A DNA stretch of 64,000 nt from Deinococcus hopiensis KR-140 (GCA_943327755.2 CALPYF020000002.1:124001-188000); one strand, 5' to 3'; counted from the stretch's first letter, positions 47,827 to 64,000 are shown. A program made the numbers and translations. The notes: generated by a model from the sequence alone, not told the origin.

Positions 47827-49020
47827 TCAGCGGCGTGCAGGCTGCACGTTCACGCTGGTGCTCAGACTCAGTTTCCCACCCGTGAGCTTCATGACGTACA
47901 GTTTTGCACTCTGGCGGTCCCCGACCGCGTTGAATTTCACGCTGCCGGACAGCAGGCCCGAGTACATCCCGGCCCGCACCGCCGACTCCACCTGCGTGCG
48001 GCTGGGCACCTTCCCGCCGTTGCCCTTGGCAGCATTCAGGACGCCCTGAAGCGCCACGCGCGCCGCGTCGTACGCGAACGCCGCGAAGCCCTGCGGGTCA
48101 CTCCCGAAGGCCTTGCGGTACGACCCGGCGAACGCCTTCGCGGCGGGCAGCGCACTCAGCGGCGCGGACACGGTCGTGTAGTACACGTTCGTGGCGCCCG
48201 CTCCGGCCACGCGGGCCAGTTCCGGGCTGTCCAGGCCGTCGCCGCCGACCACGGGAACCGTGACGCCCGCGCCGCGCAGCTGCGAGAGGAACACGCCCAC
48301 CTGGTTGTACACCCCGCCGAAGTAGATCGCGTCCGGCCGCTGCAGCTTGATCTTGGCGATCACGCCCGAGAAGTCGCTCTTCTCCTCGGTGCCCTCGTTC
48401 GTCAGGACCTTCACGCCGCGCGCCTTCAGGGTCTTCTCGACCTCACCGGCCAGGCCCTCGCCGTACGCGGTCTTGTCGTTCAGGACGTACACCCGCTTGG
48501 CCTTCAGGGTACCGGTCAGGAAGGCCGCTCCGGCCGGGCCCTGCGCGTCGTCGCGCGGCACGATGCGGCTCACGTTCTTCAAGCCACGGTCGGTGACCTG
48601 ATTGGCGGTGCTGCCCGAGTTCACGACCGCCACGTGAGTGGCGCTCAGCGCGGCGCTGGCCGGAATGGTCACGCCGCTGTTCAGTGCGCCCACCACGGCC
48701 AGCACCTGCCGGTCGGCGGCGATCTTGCGCGCCGCGGCCGTGCCGGTCGCCGGGTCGGCCTGGTCGTCGAACGCCACGAGGCTCAGGTCGAAGCCCAGTG
48801 TCCTGAACTGCGCCCGGTACTCGTTCACGGCGAGCTGCGCGCCGTTGCGCACCTGCGCGCCCAGGTTGCTGATCGACCCGGACAGCGGGCTGATCGTCGC
48901 CAGTTTCACCGGGGTCAACTTCGCGGCGGTCTGGGCGTGGGCGCCGGTCCCCAGCGTCAGCAGGGACAGGGGGGCCAGCAGGGACAGGGTCAGGATGCGG
49001 TGTGCGGGAACTCGCTGCAT
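47827..49020 (-). CDS. Orphan Liv-type ABC substrate-binding protein
   Basis: 397 residues from ATG 49020 (GGAG upstream). Signal peptide (ILTLSLLAPLSLLTLGTGAHA), then KLATISPLSGSISNLGAQVR, the Peripla_BP_6 entry, and VLAVVGALNSGVTIPASAAL with the ligand-site Ser/Thr region typical of LivJ/LivK. No permease or ATPase is adjacent. It may use the importer encoded at 1359-8177 or one elsewhere. Its sequence is clearly different from the binding protein at 6155. Confidence 0.85.
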   Translation of the reverse strand: MQRVPAHRILTLSLLAPLSLLTLGTGAHAQTAAKLTPVKLATISPLSGSISNLGAQVRNGAQLAVNEYRAQFRTLGFDLSLVAFDDQADPATGTAAARKIAADRQVLAVVGALNSGVTIPASAALSATHVAVVNSGSTANQVTDRGLKNVSRIVPRDDAQGPAGAAFLTGTLKAKRVYVLNDKTAYGEGLAGEVEKTLKARGVKVLTNEGTEEKSDFSGVIAKIKLQRPDAIYFGGVYNQVGVFLSQLRGAGVTVPVVGGDGLDSPELARVAGAGATNVYYTTVSAPLSALPAAKAFAGSYRKAFGSDPQGFAAFAYDAARVALQGVLNAAKGNGGKVPSRTQVESAVRAGMYSGLLSGSVKFNAVGDRQSAKLYVMKLTGGKLSLSTSVNVQPARR

Positions 49021-49235
49021 GGAAGAACTCCTTGACGACACCCGCCGCAGGGGCAGGTTCGGGGGCGTGAGGACAGGAAACGCGGGACGCGCCGGTGCGC
49101 CGCCGGTACTGGCCGTTCAAGATAGGCGCCCCAGCGGCGCGGGCAGGCGGATGTCCGGACAAATGCCGGGGCGTGAAGGCCGGTGTGTCTACACAGCTTC
49201 ACCGGTCCGCTTCGCCGCAAAGACGGCCCACACAA

Positions 49236-49263
49236 GGAAAAACCCCCACCGCGCGGGTGGGGG
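49236..49263 (-). terminator. Intrinsic terminator after ftsZ
   Basis: On the minus strand CCCCCACC (49263-49256) pairs with GGTGGGGG (49250-49243), followed by TTTTT. Ends the mur-fts operon. Confidence 0.85.
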
Positions 49264-49279
49264 AGAGGCAGGATGACGG

Positions 49280-50344
<1,065 letters not shown>

Positions 50345-50445
50345 CATTTCTCCTTACCACGGACGTCCGGCCTGAAATTCAGGAGCCGGCGCCGTTGACT
50401 GCGTTGCAGTTTAGCGCACGATAGCAGGCCCGTACCGCCTCATGC

Positions 50446-50490
50446 GTGAAGGGGGTGGGGCGCACACGCAGGCGCATCCCACCCCCTCAC
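50446..50490 (-). other. Strong hairpin between ftsA and ftsZ
   Basis: GTGA-GGGGGTGGG arms (50446-50459 and 50478-50490) pair over 13 bp with one bulged base and an inner GCGC/GCGC. There is no T-tract. It may lower read-through or protect mRNA ends, setting the FtsA:FtsZ ratio. TAAACT on the minus strand near 50415 is a candidate ftsZ -10 box. Confidence 0.55.
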
Positions 50491-50498
50491 GACGTCCG

Positions 50499-53507
<3,009 letters not shown>

Positions 53508-53511
<4 letters not shown>

Positions 53512-54947
53512 AGCGTCCCCACCAGTTCACGCGACAGTGTCCACACGTCGCCCGCGCCCATCGTCACGATCAGGTCGCCGGGCCCGGCGGTCTCGCGCAG
53601 CACGCGCAGCACCTCGGCGCGGTCGGGCAGGTAGTGCACGCCCGCGTGGCCCCCGGCGCTCATGCGGTCACTGATCAGCGTGGCGTGAATGCCGGGAATG
53701 GGCGTCTCGCTGGCCGCCGCGATGTCCAGCAGCAGCACCTCGTCCGCGTCCATCAGCGCGTCCGCTAGGCGTGGCCAGGACTGCTGCGTGCGCAGGTACC
53801 GGTGCGGCTGGAACACCACCCGCACGCGCCGCCCCGTCTGCCGGGCCGCCTGCACCGCCGCCGCGACCTTCGTGGCGTTGTGCGCGTAATCGTCGATCAC
53901 CAGCGCGCCGTTCAGTTCCCCGATACGCTGCCAGCGCCGCCCCGGCCCCCGGAACTCCGCCAGGGCCGCCGCCGCGCGCGGCACGTCCCCGCCGTGCAGG
54001 TCCACGACCGCCAGCGCCGCCAGCGCGTTCAGGACGTTGTGCAGGCCCGGCAGCGCCACGCGCGCCTCGGCCAGCGGCTCGCCCCGGCGTAGCACCGTGA
54101 AGGTCGTGCCATCCGCGTCCGGGCGCAGGTTCGCGGCGCGGTAGTCCGCCCCCTCGGCCTGCCCGTACGTCAGGCGCTCACGGGCACCCCCGCACAGGGC
54201 GTCCAGCCCCGGCCAGTCGGCGCACAGCAGCACCCGATCCGACTGCGCCACGAACCGCGCGAAGGCCGCGTGCTGCTCCTCCACGGTCTCCCAGTAGGTC
54301 GCCTGATTGCCGCCCACGTGGTCGTCCTCGGCGTTCGTGAACACCGCCGTGCCCGCCCCCAGCGCCGCGAAGCCCTTGTCGCTCTCGTCCACCTCGGCCA
54401 CGAAGGGACCGCTGCCGGTGCGGGCGTTGCTGCCGAACTCCGGCACGATCCCACCCACGAACGCCGACGGGTCCAGCCCGGCCCCCGCCAGCGCCACGGC
54501 GATCATGCTCGTCGTGGTCGTCTTGCCGTGCGTGCCGATCACGCCGATGCTCGTGCCGCCGCGCAGCAGCGCGTCCAGCAGCGCCATGCGCGGCCGGATC
54601 TCCACGCCCGCCGCACGCGCCGCCACGAGTTCCGGATGGTCCTTCGGAACCGCTTCCGACGCGACCAGCACGTCGATCCGGCCGAAGGGCTCTTGGGTCA
54701 CGTGCGACGCCGAGTGCTCCGGCGCGACCGGAATGCCCTCCTGCGACAGGCGCGCCGTCAGGTCCGTGACGTGCTCGTCACAGCCGCTCACGCGGTGCCC
54801 CTGCGCGGACAGCAGCCGCGCGAAGGCACTCATGCCGATCCCACCGGCCCCCATCAGGTGATAGTGGAGTGCCTCGGGACGGGAAGAATCGATTGAGGAC
54901 GCCGCGGCCACGCCGGGCGAGGAAACAGCATTGGATAGGTCAGTCAT
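53508..54947 (-). CDS. murC: UDP-N-acetylmuramate-L-alanine ligase
   Basis: 479 residues. Rossmann N-terminus YHLMGAGGIGMSAFARLL, ATP-binding GVIGTHGKTTTTSMIAVAL, and central-domain LPGLHNVLNALAALAV and IDDYAHNATKVAAAV. Adds L-Ala to UDP-MurNAc. The start is uncertain: ATG 54947 gives a ~20-residue disordered lead, while GTG 54965 overlaps the murG stop (TAGTG) and would be coupled; neither has a clear SD. Confidence 0.94.
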
Positions 54948-54964
54948 GAGAGGAGTGCGGCCCA

Positions 54965-56095
<1,131 letters not shown>

Positions 56096-56103
56096 CGCGG
56101 GCG

Positions 56104-56109
56104 AGTCTA
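56104..56109 (-). promoter_or_regulatory. -10 box of mur-fts operon
   Basis: Minus-strand TAGACT, 8 nt before the murG ATG, with no SD. Confidence 0.55.
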
Positions 56110-56136
56110 GCCCGTCAGGGGGGTGGGTTGTGGGGT

Positions 56137-56278
56137 GTAGGGAGTGGGCAGTGGAACCCGCGCCGCTCAGTCGGGAGCGGTCATGGGGAGACGACAGGAA
56201 GGGGAGGCGACGCGGTGTGGTCGTCTCCCCCCAGGACACGGGGCGGGTCATCCAGCCGATCCACTCCCCACTCCCTAC
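56137..56278. repeat. Palindromic GTAGGGAGTGGG element with nested hairpin
   Basis: Outer arms of 19 bp (56137-56155 and 56260-56278) match with one mismatch. Nested inside is an 11-bp perfect inverted repeat, GGGGAGACGAC (56185-56195) with its complement (56220-56230). Related words occur in the element at 19216-19342. Lies between the AIM24-like gene end and murG. Confidence 0.6.
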
Positions 56279-56288
56279 TCCCCCCCGC

Positions 56289-57056
<768 letters not shown>

Positions 57057-57110
57057 ACGAAGCCACAGTACGACGCCCCGCGCCGAACGGTTCCCGGCCG
57101 CGTGACCGGG

Positions 57111-58274
57111 TCAGCCCAGCAGCCCACCGATGCGGCGCAGGACCTCCTCGATGTTCGCCATGCTCGTCGCGTAGCTCAGGCGCACCTGCCCCGGCGCGGC
57201 GAAATCCGTACCCGGCACGACCGCCACCCGCGCGTCGTCCAGGATGCGCCGCGCGGCCTCCAGCTCGTCCGGGTGGATGGGCGTCGTGTCGGCCATCACG
57301 TAGAACGCGCCCTGCGGCGTGGGCGTGCGCAGCCCCAGCCCGTTCAGGCCCGAGACGATCCGGTCGCGCCGCTCGCGGTACGCGGCGCGGGCCATGTCCA
57401 CGAACGCCGCCGTGTGCGCCTGATCCGACAGGGCTGCCAGCGTCGCGTACTGCGACACGCTGCTCGCGTTGCTCGTGCTCTGCGACTGCAGCGCGTTCAT
57501 GGCGGCGATCACACCCTTCGGGCCGCCCGCGTACCCGATGCGCCACCCGGTCATCGCGTACGCCTTGCTCGCCCCGTTGATCGTCAGCGTGTGCTCCGGC
57601 GCGTATAACCCGATGCTGACCTGCTCGGCGTCGTACACCAGATGCTCGTACATCTCGTCCGTCACGATCACGAGGTTGTGTCGCTGCGCCACCGCCGCCA
57701 CCGCGCGCAGCACCTCCGGCGGGAAGACCGCGCCCGTCGGGTTCCCCGGGCTGTTCAGCACGATCATCCGCGTCCTGGGCGTCACGCGCGCCTCCAGTTC
57801 ATCCGGATCGAGCAGGAAGCCCGACTCCGGCGAGGTCGGCACCGCCACCGGCACCGCGCCCGTCAGGGCCACCATCTCCGGGTAGCTCACCCAGTACGGC
57901 GCCGGGATCAGCACCTCATCCCCGGGATTCAGCAGCGCGAAGAACGCGTTGAACAACGCCTGCTTCCCGCCGCTCGTGACCATCACCGCGTCCGGTGCGT
58001 AGCTCAGGCCGTTCTCCCGCGCGAACTTCGCGCTGATCGCCTCCCGCAGCTCCGGAATGCCGTTCACCGCCGTGTACTTCGTCTTGCCGCTCTCGATCGC
58101 GGCGATGGCCGCCGCCTTCACGTGGTCCGGCGTGTCGAAATCCGGTTCGCCCACGCTCATGCTGATCACGTCCACGCCCTGTCGTCGCAACTCCAGCGCG
58201 CGGCTCGTCACCGCGACCGTCGCGGAAGGCTTCAGGCTCAGGGCACGCTCGGACAGCAGAAAAGGGCCACTCAT
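57111..58274 (-). CDS. Aspartate aminotransferase, class I (Thermus-type)
   Basis: 387 residues. Fold type I PLP enzyme: SMSVGEPDFDTPDHVKAAAI, YTAVNGIPELREAI, NSPGNPTGAVFPPEV, PLP Lys in NGASKAYAMTGWRIGYAGG and C-terminal substrate Arg in QVRLSYATS. The pattern matches the subgroup I-gamma AspAT of Thermus, which may also accept prephenate. TACCCT ends 7 nt before the ATG. Confidence 0.9.
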   Translation of the reverse strand: MSGPFLLSERALSLKPSATVAVTSRALELRRQGVDVISMSVGEPDFDTPDHVKAAAIAAIESGKTKYTAVNGIPELREAISAKFARENGLSYAPDAVMVTSGGKQALFNAFFALLNPGDEVLIPAPYWVSYPEMVALTGAVPVAVPTSPESGFLLDPDELEARVTPRTRMIVLNSPGNPTGAVFPPEVLRAVAAVAQRHNLVIVTDEMYEHLVYDAEQVSIGLYAPEHTLTINGASKAYAMTGWRIGYAGGPKGVIAAMNALQSQSTSNASSVSQYATLAALSDQAHTAAFVDMARAAYRERRDRIVSGLNGLGLRTPTPQGAFYVMADTTPIHPDELEAARRILDDARVAVVPGTDFAAPGQVRLSYATSMANIEEVLRRIGGLLG

Positions 58275-58318
58275 ACCCCGCAGGGTACAGGCGGCCCACC
58301 CCGGAACACGCGAGAGGT

Positions 58319-58861
58319 TTAGAAGCGGTACGTCACCCCCAGGTGCAGACTGGGGGACATCAGCGTCACATCACGGGGCGGCTCGGACGGCTGACCAGGG
58401 GGCGGCGCCACGAAACCGGTGAAGGCGTCCCGCAGCACCGTGTACCGCAGCCCCCCCTCCACGAAGAAGCCCAGATCCGGGCGGGTGCGGCTGCGGTACC
58501 CGCCGACCAGCCCAGCCCGCCAGCCCCGCTGGCCCGCCAGGAACAGTCCGGCGGACGGCCCACCGTAGAAGCCCACGTCCGCGCCGCTGAACAGCACGTC
58601 GGCCGACACGACCGGCCCCAGCACCAGCAGGGCGTCCACCCCCAGGCGCGGCGCAACCGTCAGCGTGCCGACCCTGCCCACCGGGGCTGACACACCCAGA
58701 CTGCCGAACGGCACGATGGTTTCCAGGCCCAGGCCCGCCCAGAGCGTGGGTCGCTCGGCCGTACTGGCGTCGTTGGCGGCGGATTGCGCGGTGGCCAGCG
58801 GGGCGGTCAGCAACAGACCGGCCAGCGCGACCACACATGAAGACAGCTTAAGATTCCTCAT
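58319..58861 (-). CDS. Outer-membrane-like beta-rich protein, paralogue 1
   Basis: 180 residues with a signal peptide (VVALAGLLLTAPLATAQSA). The mature part alternates Gly-rich beta strands (TLWAGLGLETIVPFGSLGVS, VGFYGGPSAGLFLAGQRGW) and ends in LHLGVTYRF with a C-terminal Phe, typical of beta-barrel proteins. The protein downstream (58922) ends in the same LGVTYRF. TACCCT lies 9 nt before the ATG. No named family recognised. Confidence 0.65.
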   Translation of the reverse strand: MRNLKLSSCVVALAGLLLTAPLATAQSAANDASTAERPTLWAGLGLETIVPFGSLGVSAPVGRVGTLTVAPRLGVDALLVLGPVVSADVLFSGADVGFYGGPSAGLFLAGQRGWRAGLVGGYRSRTRPDLGFFVEGGLRYTVLRDAFTGFVAPPPGQPSEPPRDVTLMSPSLHLGVTYRF

Positions 58862-58921
58862 TCTGTGCGCAGGGTAGCAGCCGGGAAATCGCCAGGATGC
58901 CTCGCCTGCGCGGCGGACAGG

Positions 58922-59401
58922 TCAGAAGCGGTATGTCACGCCCAGGTTCACGCCGGGCAGCAGCACGACCTCGCCCGCGCCCAGCAGGTAGCGGGCTTTG
59001 AGTTCCCCGAAGTAGCCCCAGTTCCCCTGACCCAGGGGACCCTGGACGCCCGCAACCCCGCCCAGTACCCACGCCAGTCCGGCGATATTCCCGACACTCG
59101 GACCACCGTACAGGTTCATGCCGGGCTCGGTCCCGCGCAGTAGCACCTCCGCGCTGTACACGGGCACCGGACCGGTCGCGTCCGGCAGTGGCAGCAGGGT
59201 CAGGCTGGCGCCGCCACGCAGCGCGACGGTCATCTGCGGCTGGCGCACCACATCGGCGCTCAGGCCCAGGCTGAGGGTCGGCAGGATATATGCGTCGGTG
59301 CCCAGCCCACCCCAGATCTGCACGCCGGTCGGTGCAGTCTGCGCGGCGGCAGATCCGCTCAGGAGGAGGGCGGCACCAGTGATCAGGGCAGCAGGCTTCA
59401 T
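58922..59401 (-). CDS. Outer-membrane-like beta-rich protein, paralogue 2
   Basis: 159 residues from ATG 59401, 6 nt after TACACT (59413-59408). Signal peptide (ALITGAALLLSGSAAAQTA), then VQIWGGLGTDAYILPTLSLG, NLYGGPSVGNIAGLAWVLGG and a C-terminal NLGVTYRF. It shares strand pattern, GGPS motif and C-terminus with the protein at 58319, so the pair is probably a tandem duplication. Each has its own promoter. Confidence 0.65.
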   Translation of the reverse strand: MKPAALITGAALLLSGSAAAQTAPTGVQIWGGLGTDAYILPTLSLGLSADVVRQPQMTVALRGGASLTLLPLPDATGPVPVYSAEVLLRGTEPGMNLYGGPSVGNIAGLAWVLGGVAGVQGPLGQGNWGYFGELKARYLLGAGEVVLLPGVNLGVTYRF

Positions 59402-59448
59402 CCCGCGAGTGTAGGGTCGGCCCGGGCCGGTCGTGACTACACATGACG

Positions 59449-59487
59449 CGCGCCGCCCCATACCCCCGGCGGGGGCGAGGCGGCGCG
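59449..59487. terminator. Hairpin after response-regulator gene
   Basis: CGCGCCGCC (59449-59457) pairs perfectly with GGCGGCGCG (59479-59487); an inner CCCCCGGCGGGGG is also possible. Positioned beyond the minus-strand regulator stop. Confidence 0.55.
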
Positions 59488-59518
59488 GGTCCGTGCAGGC
59501 TGGGGTTCGGGGCTGGTT

Positions 59519-60103
59519 TCAGTGCAGCAGGCCAATGGACCGGGCGCGGCTGACGGCCTCGGTGCGGTCCCCGGCGTCCAGTTTCGCGTACAGGCGCGCG
59601 AGGTGGTCCTTGACGGTGTCGGGGCTGACGCCGAGGTTCTTGGCGATCTCCTTGTTGCTGTAGCCCTGGGCGAGCAGGGGCAGCACCTCGGATTCGCGGG
59701 GCGTCAGGCGCGGCACGTCCACGTGCGGCAGGCGGTCGATCTCGGGGTTCGCCACGATGTCCCGCAGCTGCCGCGCGAGGCTCTCGGGGTCGGTTTCCTT
59801 GCTGACGTACCCGCGCGCCCCGGCGGCCCGCGCGGCCTGCACGATGGCCGGCTCGGCGAAGGTGGTGATCAGGACACTGACCAGCCGCGGGTTGCTGTGG
59901 CGCAGGCGTTCGCAGACCTCGATGCCGGTCATGCCGGGCATCTTCACGTCCAGCAGCGCCGCGTCGGGTTGCAGCGCCCGGCAGGCTTCCAGCGCGGCCA
60001 GCCCGTCGCTGGCTTCGGCGACCACGTCGAATCCCTGGTGAATCAGGGCGTATTTCAGGCCCATGCGGAAGAGGGGGTGGTCGTCGGCGATGACTAGTCT
60101 CAT
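59519..60103 (-). CDS. NarL/LuxR-family response regulator
   Basis: 194 residues. Receiver domain with IADDHPLFRMGLKYAL and phospho-acceptor Asp52 (ALLDVKMPG), switch Thr in VLITTFAEP and Lys in YVSKETDPES; C-terminal LuxR-type helix-turn-helix LTPRESEVLPLLAQGYSNKE with VSPDTVKDHLARLYAKL. Overlaps the kinase gene by ATGA. Binds DNA as a dimer; targets unknown. Confidence 0.93.
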   Translation of the reverse strand: MRLVIADDHPLFRMGLKYALIHQGFDVVAEASDGLAALEACRALQPDAALLDVKMPGMTGIEVCERLRHSNPRLVSVLITTFAEPAIVQAARAAGARGYVSKETDPESLARQLRDIVANPEIDRLPHVDVPRLTPRESEVLPLLAQGYSNKEIAKNLGVSPDTVKDHLARLYAKLDAGDRTEAVSRARSIGLLH

Positions 60104-61209
60104 GGTTGAACCTCCGGGAGGGACAGGGTGAAGCGGGTCAGGGGGGCGGCGCCGGGCAGTGGCGGGGCGGGCAGGGCCGGGTCGGTGGGCGGTAGGGAAG
60201 ACGCCGGTGGGGGTTCAGGGGCGGGGATGGGTACGCGGTCGTAGTGGAGGTCGCCGCCGTGCGCCTGGGCGATGCGGCGCACGATGAACAGGCCCAGGCC
60301 GGCCGTGCCGGACGTGTACTGCTTGCCGGCGATGGTGGTGGGCTGCGCGTTGAACGGCTGCGCGAGTTCATCCAGCGGGCGGGGGAGGCCGGGGCCGTCG
60401 TCGGTCACGGTGAGGCCGGCCGGCGTGACGTCCAGGGTCACCTGCGTGTGGGCGTACCGCAGGGCGTTGACGGTCAGGTTCGTGAGGGCGCGCTCCAGGA
60501 CGGGCGCGTCGGCGGCGGCGACGCCGTGCCCGGTCACCTGCACGCGCACGCCGCGCTCCTGCGCCTGGGTGGCCAGCCGGGAGGCCACCTCGTCCAGCAG
60601 GGCGCGCAGGTCGGTGGGGGCGAGGCTCACCTGCACGTCCTCCTGCTCGAAGCGGTGCGCGTCGGCCATCTGCTGCACCAGGGCCAGCAGCCGCGTCGTC
60701 TCGACCTGAATCTGTTCACCCATCAGGCGCCGGTCGGCGTCCGGGAGGGGCAGGGTCGTGATGAGTTTCGTCAGGTGTCCGGTGGCGATCAGGGGCGTCT
60801 TCAGGTCGTGCACCAGGGTGGCCATGAACGCGTTGCGCCGGGTCTGCTCGGTACTCAGGCGGCCCAGCAGTTCCGTGAAGGCGGCGCGCAGCGCCAGGAT
60901 CTCCGCCGGGTCGTCGCCGTGCACCTCGCCGAACTGGCCGCTCATGACCTCGCGGCGCAGGCGGCTGACGGGGGTCAGCAGCGCGCCACTCAGGAAGAAG
61001 CCCACGAGGACGCAGGTGGCGCCCACCAGGGCCATCCAGGCGATGACGGTGGTGCTGGGCAGTGCCGGGCGGGCCATGACGGTCATCACCAGATTCGGGA
61101 TGAACGCCATCAGGAAGATCACCAGGGTGAACTGGCCGCGCATGGTCGTGCGCAGGCGGCGGCTCCGGCCGAGCCGCGCTGGCACGATCATACTTGATCC
61201 GGAGCTCAT
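60100..61209 (-). CDS. Sensor histidine kinase
   Basis: 369 residues. Two membrane helices (about 27-47 and 55-78) with almost no extracytoplasmic loop, a HAMP-like linker, H-box with His134 (ATLVHDLKTPL), and an HATPase domain with N-box TNLTVNALRYAH, G1 DDGPGLP and G2 GTAGLGLFIVRRIA. The tail (~45 residues) is Pro-rich. The HisKA-type H-box normally pairs with OmpR-type regulators, yet the partner here is NarL-type. TATCCT (61222-61217) ends 7 nt before the ATG. Confidence 0.92.
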   Translation of the reverse strand: MSSGSSMIVPARLGRSRRLRTTMRGQFTLVIFLMAFIPNLVMTVMARPALPSTTVIAWMALVGATCVLVGFFLSGALLTPVSRLRREVMSGQFGEVHGDDPAEILALRAAFTELLGRLSTEQTRRNAFMATLVHDLKTPLIATGHLTKLITTLPLPDADRRLMGEQIQVETTRLLALVQQMADAHRFEQEDVQVSLAPTDLRALLDEVASRLATQAQERGVRVQVTGHGVAAADAPVLERALTNLTVNALRYAHTQVTLDVTPAGLTVTDDGPGLPRPLDELAQPFNAQPTTIAGKQYTSGTAGLGLFIVRRIAQAHGGDLHYDRVPIPAPEPPPASSLPPTDPALPAPPLPGAAPLTRFTLSLPEVQP

Positions 61210-61338
61210 GAAGCTCAGGATAGGGGGCAGGGTCTGACAGAACCGTCACGCACCTGTCAAGCCCCACCCCCGCCGCACGCCCCCACATGGGATGGCCGCC
61301 CAAGAACACGCGCGGGCAGCCAGTGAAGTCGGGGCAGG

Positions 61339-63126
<1,788 letters not shown>

Positions 63127-63133
63127 AATCCGC

Positions 63134-63139
63134 AGTCTA
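63134..63139 (-). promoter_or_regulatory. -10 box of lepA
   Basis: Minus-strand TAGACT, 7 nt before the GTG start of lepA. Confidence 0.5.
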
Positions 63140-63246
63140 GCGTGGCGCGCCGAACGCATGCAGTGACCCGCGCCCCGTGACCCGTCCACCGTGGCGCGGC
63201 ACCTGTGGCAACCCGGCCCGCGCCGGAGGCGTATCAAGAGGTCACC

Positions 63247-64000
63247 ATGTTCCCTCGCCCCCGCGCGCTGCCCACCCGCCCCGCCATTCCTGCCTGGAAG
63301 ATCATCCTGCCCGTCCTCGGCGCGGCGGTGCTGGGGTGGGGGGCGTACAGCTGGGCCACCCGGCCCGTGAATCCCGCCGTGCAGTCCACCGCGCGGCAGG
63401 GCACGGTCGCCCGCGACTGGGCTACCCTGAAGACGTTCGGGCCGCGCACGCCCGGCACGCCCGGACATGACCGCACCCTGGACTGGGCGCAGGAGCGGCT
63501 GACGGCCCTGGGCTACCACGTCACCCGCGACACCTTCCCGCTGGACGTCTGGACGGACGGCGGCGCGACCGTCACCGGACCCGGCGGCCTGAACGTCACG
63601 GGCCGCGCCCTGTACGGCTCGCAGGGCTTCGACCAGCAGGGTCGCCTCGTGGCGGTCCCCGGCGACGCCAGCGACGCGCAACTCGAAACCCTGGACCTGC
63701 AGATGCAACTGGCCGTCACGCACTGCCCCGCGCGCCCCTGGGGCCGGTTCGCCGCGGCACTGATCGACCGGGGCGCGTTCGGCGTGGCGATCATCGACGA
63801 CTGCTCGGGCACGCCCGCCCTGTCCCGCGCGCCCGCCACGCCTCTGCCGATGCTCGTGCTGGACCGGGAAGCCGGGGCGACCCTGGAGGCGCGCCTGGGG
63901 CAGCCCGTCACGTTCACCACCCGCACCGGGGAGCAGACCGTGCAGGCCGCCAACATCGTCGCCCGGCGGGTCGAGGGGCAGGCGCAGGTCATCTACGGCG
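63247..64000 (+). CDS. Membrane-anchored M28-type peptidase, 3' end cut by window edge
   Basis: The frame opens at ATG 63247 (GAGGT upstream) and runs off the right edge (251 codons seen). One N-terminal membrane helix (IILPVLGAAVLGWGAYSWAT), then DWATLKTFGPRTPGTPGHDR, the entry of aminopeptidase Y/M28-like proteins (substrate-release R-x-x-G-T-x-x-H pattern), followed by a PA-type insert (about 85-225) with two Cys (AVTHCPARP and DDCSGTP). The visible end NIVARRVEGQAQVIYG leads into the zinc-peptidase core, whose metal ligands are beyond the window. Confidence 0.75.
   Translation, partial: MFPRPRALPTRPAIPAWKIILPVLGAAVLGWGAYSWATRPVNPAVQSTARQGTVARDWATLKTFGPRTPGTPGHDRTLDWAQERLTALGYHVTRDTFPLDVWTDGGATVTGPGGLNVTGRALYGSQGFDQQGRLVAVPGDASDAQLETLDLQMQLAVTHCPARPWGRFAAALIDRGAFGVAIIDDCSGTPALSRAPATPLPMLVLDREAGATLEARLGQPVTFTTRTGEQTVQAANIVARRVEGQAQVIYG

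Overview
The window is chromosomal DNA of a Deinococcus species. This rests on the very high GC content, the crtB-crtI carotenoid pair, an archaeal-type AspRS, the mur/fts order, many promoters of the form TANNNT ending 6-8 nt before a start codon with no Shine-Dalgarno (leaderless genes), and short palindromic intergenic repeats. No rRNA, tRNA, CRISPR array, insertion sequence or prophage was found. Both edges cut through genes.

Layout. 1-9.5 kb: a truncated acyl-CoA-ligase-like gene diverges from a six-gene operon encoding a LivGHMKF-type ABC importer with an acyl-CoA synthetase inserted between its subunits; a second, PaaK-like ligase follows. 9.5-13 kb: crtI, crtB and a methyltransferase on the minus strand. 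13-16 kb: two envelope-stress-type proteins, then a CitE-like lyase and a MaoC hydratase. 16-17.5 kb: a leader peptide and attenuator ahead of the non-discriminating AspRS. 17.5-25 kb: a secreted TapB-like protein, hydrolase, spermidine-synthase-like protein, split chromate transporter, lipoprotein, YyaL-type thioredoxin-fold protein and transglutaminase. 24.9-29.5 kb: argS and leuS, leuS also behind a leader peptide and attenuator. 29.5-40.3 kb: TPR-GGDEF protein, hydrolase, a CrtE-like prenyl synthase, N-formylglutamate amidohydrolase, LysM-M23 peptidase, dtd, DUF1844, LysM-NlpC/P60 protein, an apparently decayed gene and an RsmC-like methyltransferase. 40.5-46 kb: rpoD (SigA) with a histone-H1-like N-terminus, then a DUF4129-MoxR-DUF58 operon. 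46-49 kb: a GH68 fructansucrase lipoprotein and an orphan Liv-type binding protein. 49-56 kb: the murG-murC-murB-ftsQ-ftsA-ftsZ operon. 56-64 kb: AIM24 protein, aspartate aminotransferase, two related outer-membrane-like proteins, a response regulator/histidine kinase pair, lepA and a truncated M28-type peptidase.

Most notable signals. (1) aspS2 is preceded by a 13-residue leader peptide containing NNN-V-N-D-D and an intrinsic terminator, which suggests attenuation that senses charged tRNA-Asn/tRNA-Asp. (2) leuS has a similarly built 13-residue leader with overlapping antiterminator and terminator stems. (3) A ~125-bp element occurs three times, always in sense orientation directly upstream of a gene. 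It keeps three stems, the central one by compensatory changes, and ends in an SD-like sequence, so it may be a dispersed structured 5' leader. These are inferences from sequence and need comparative and experimental tests.
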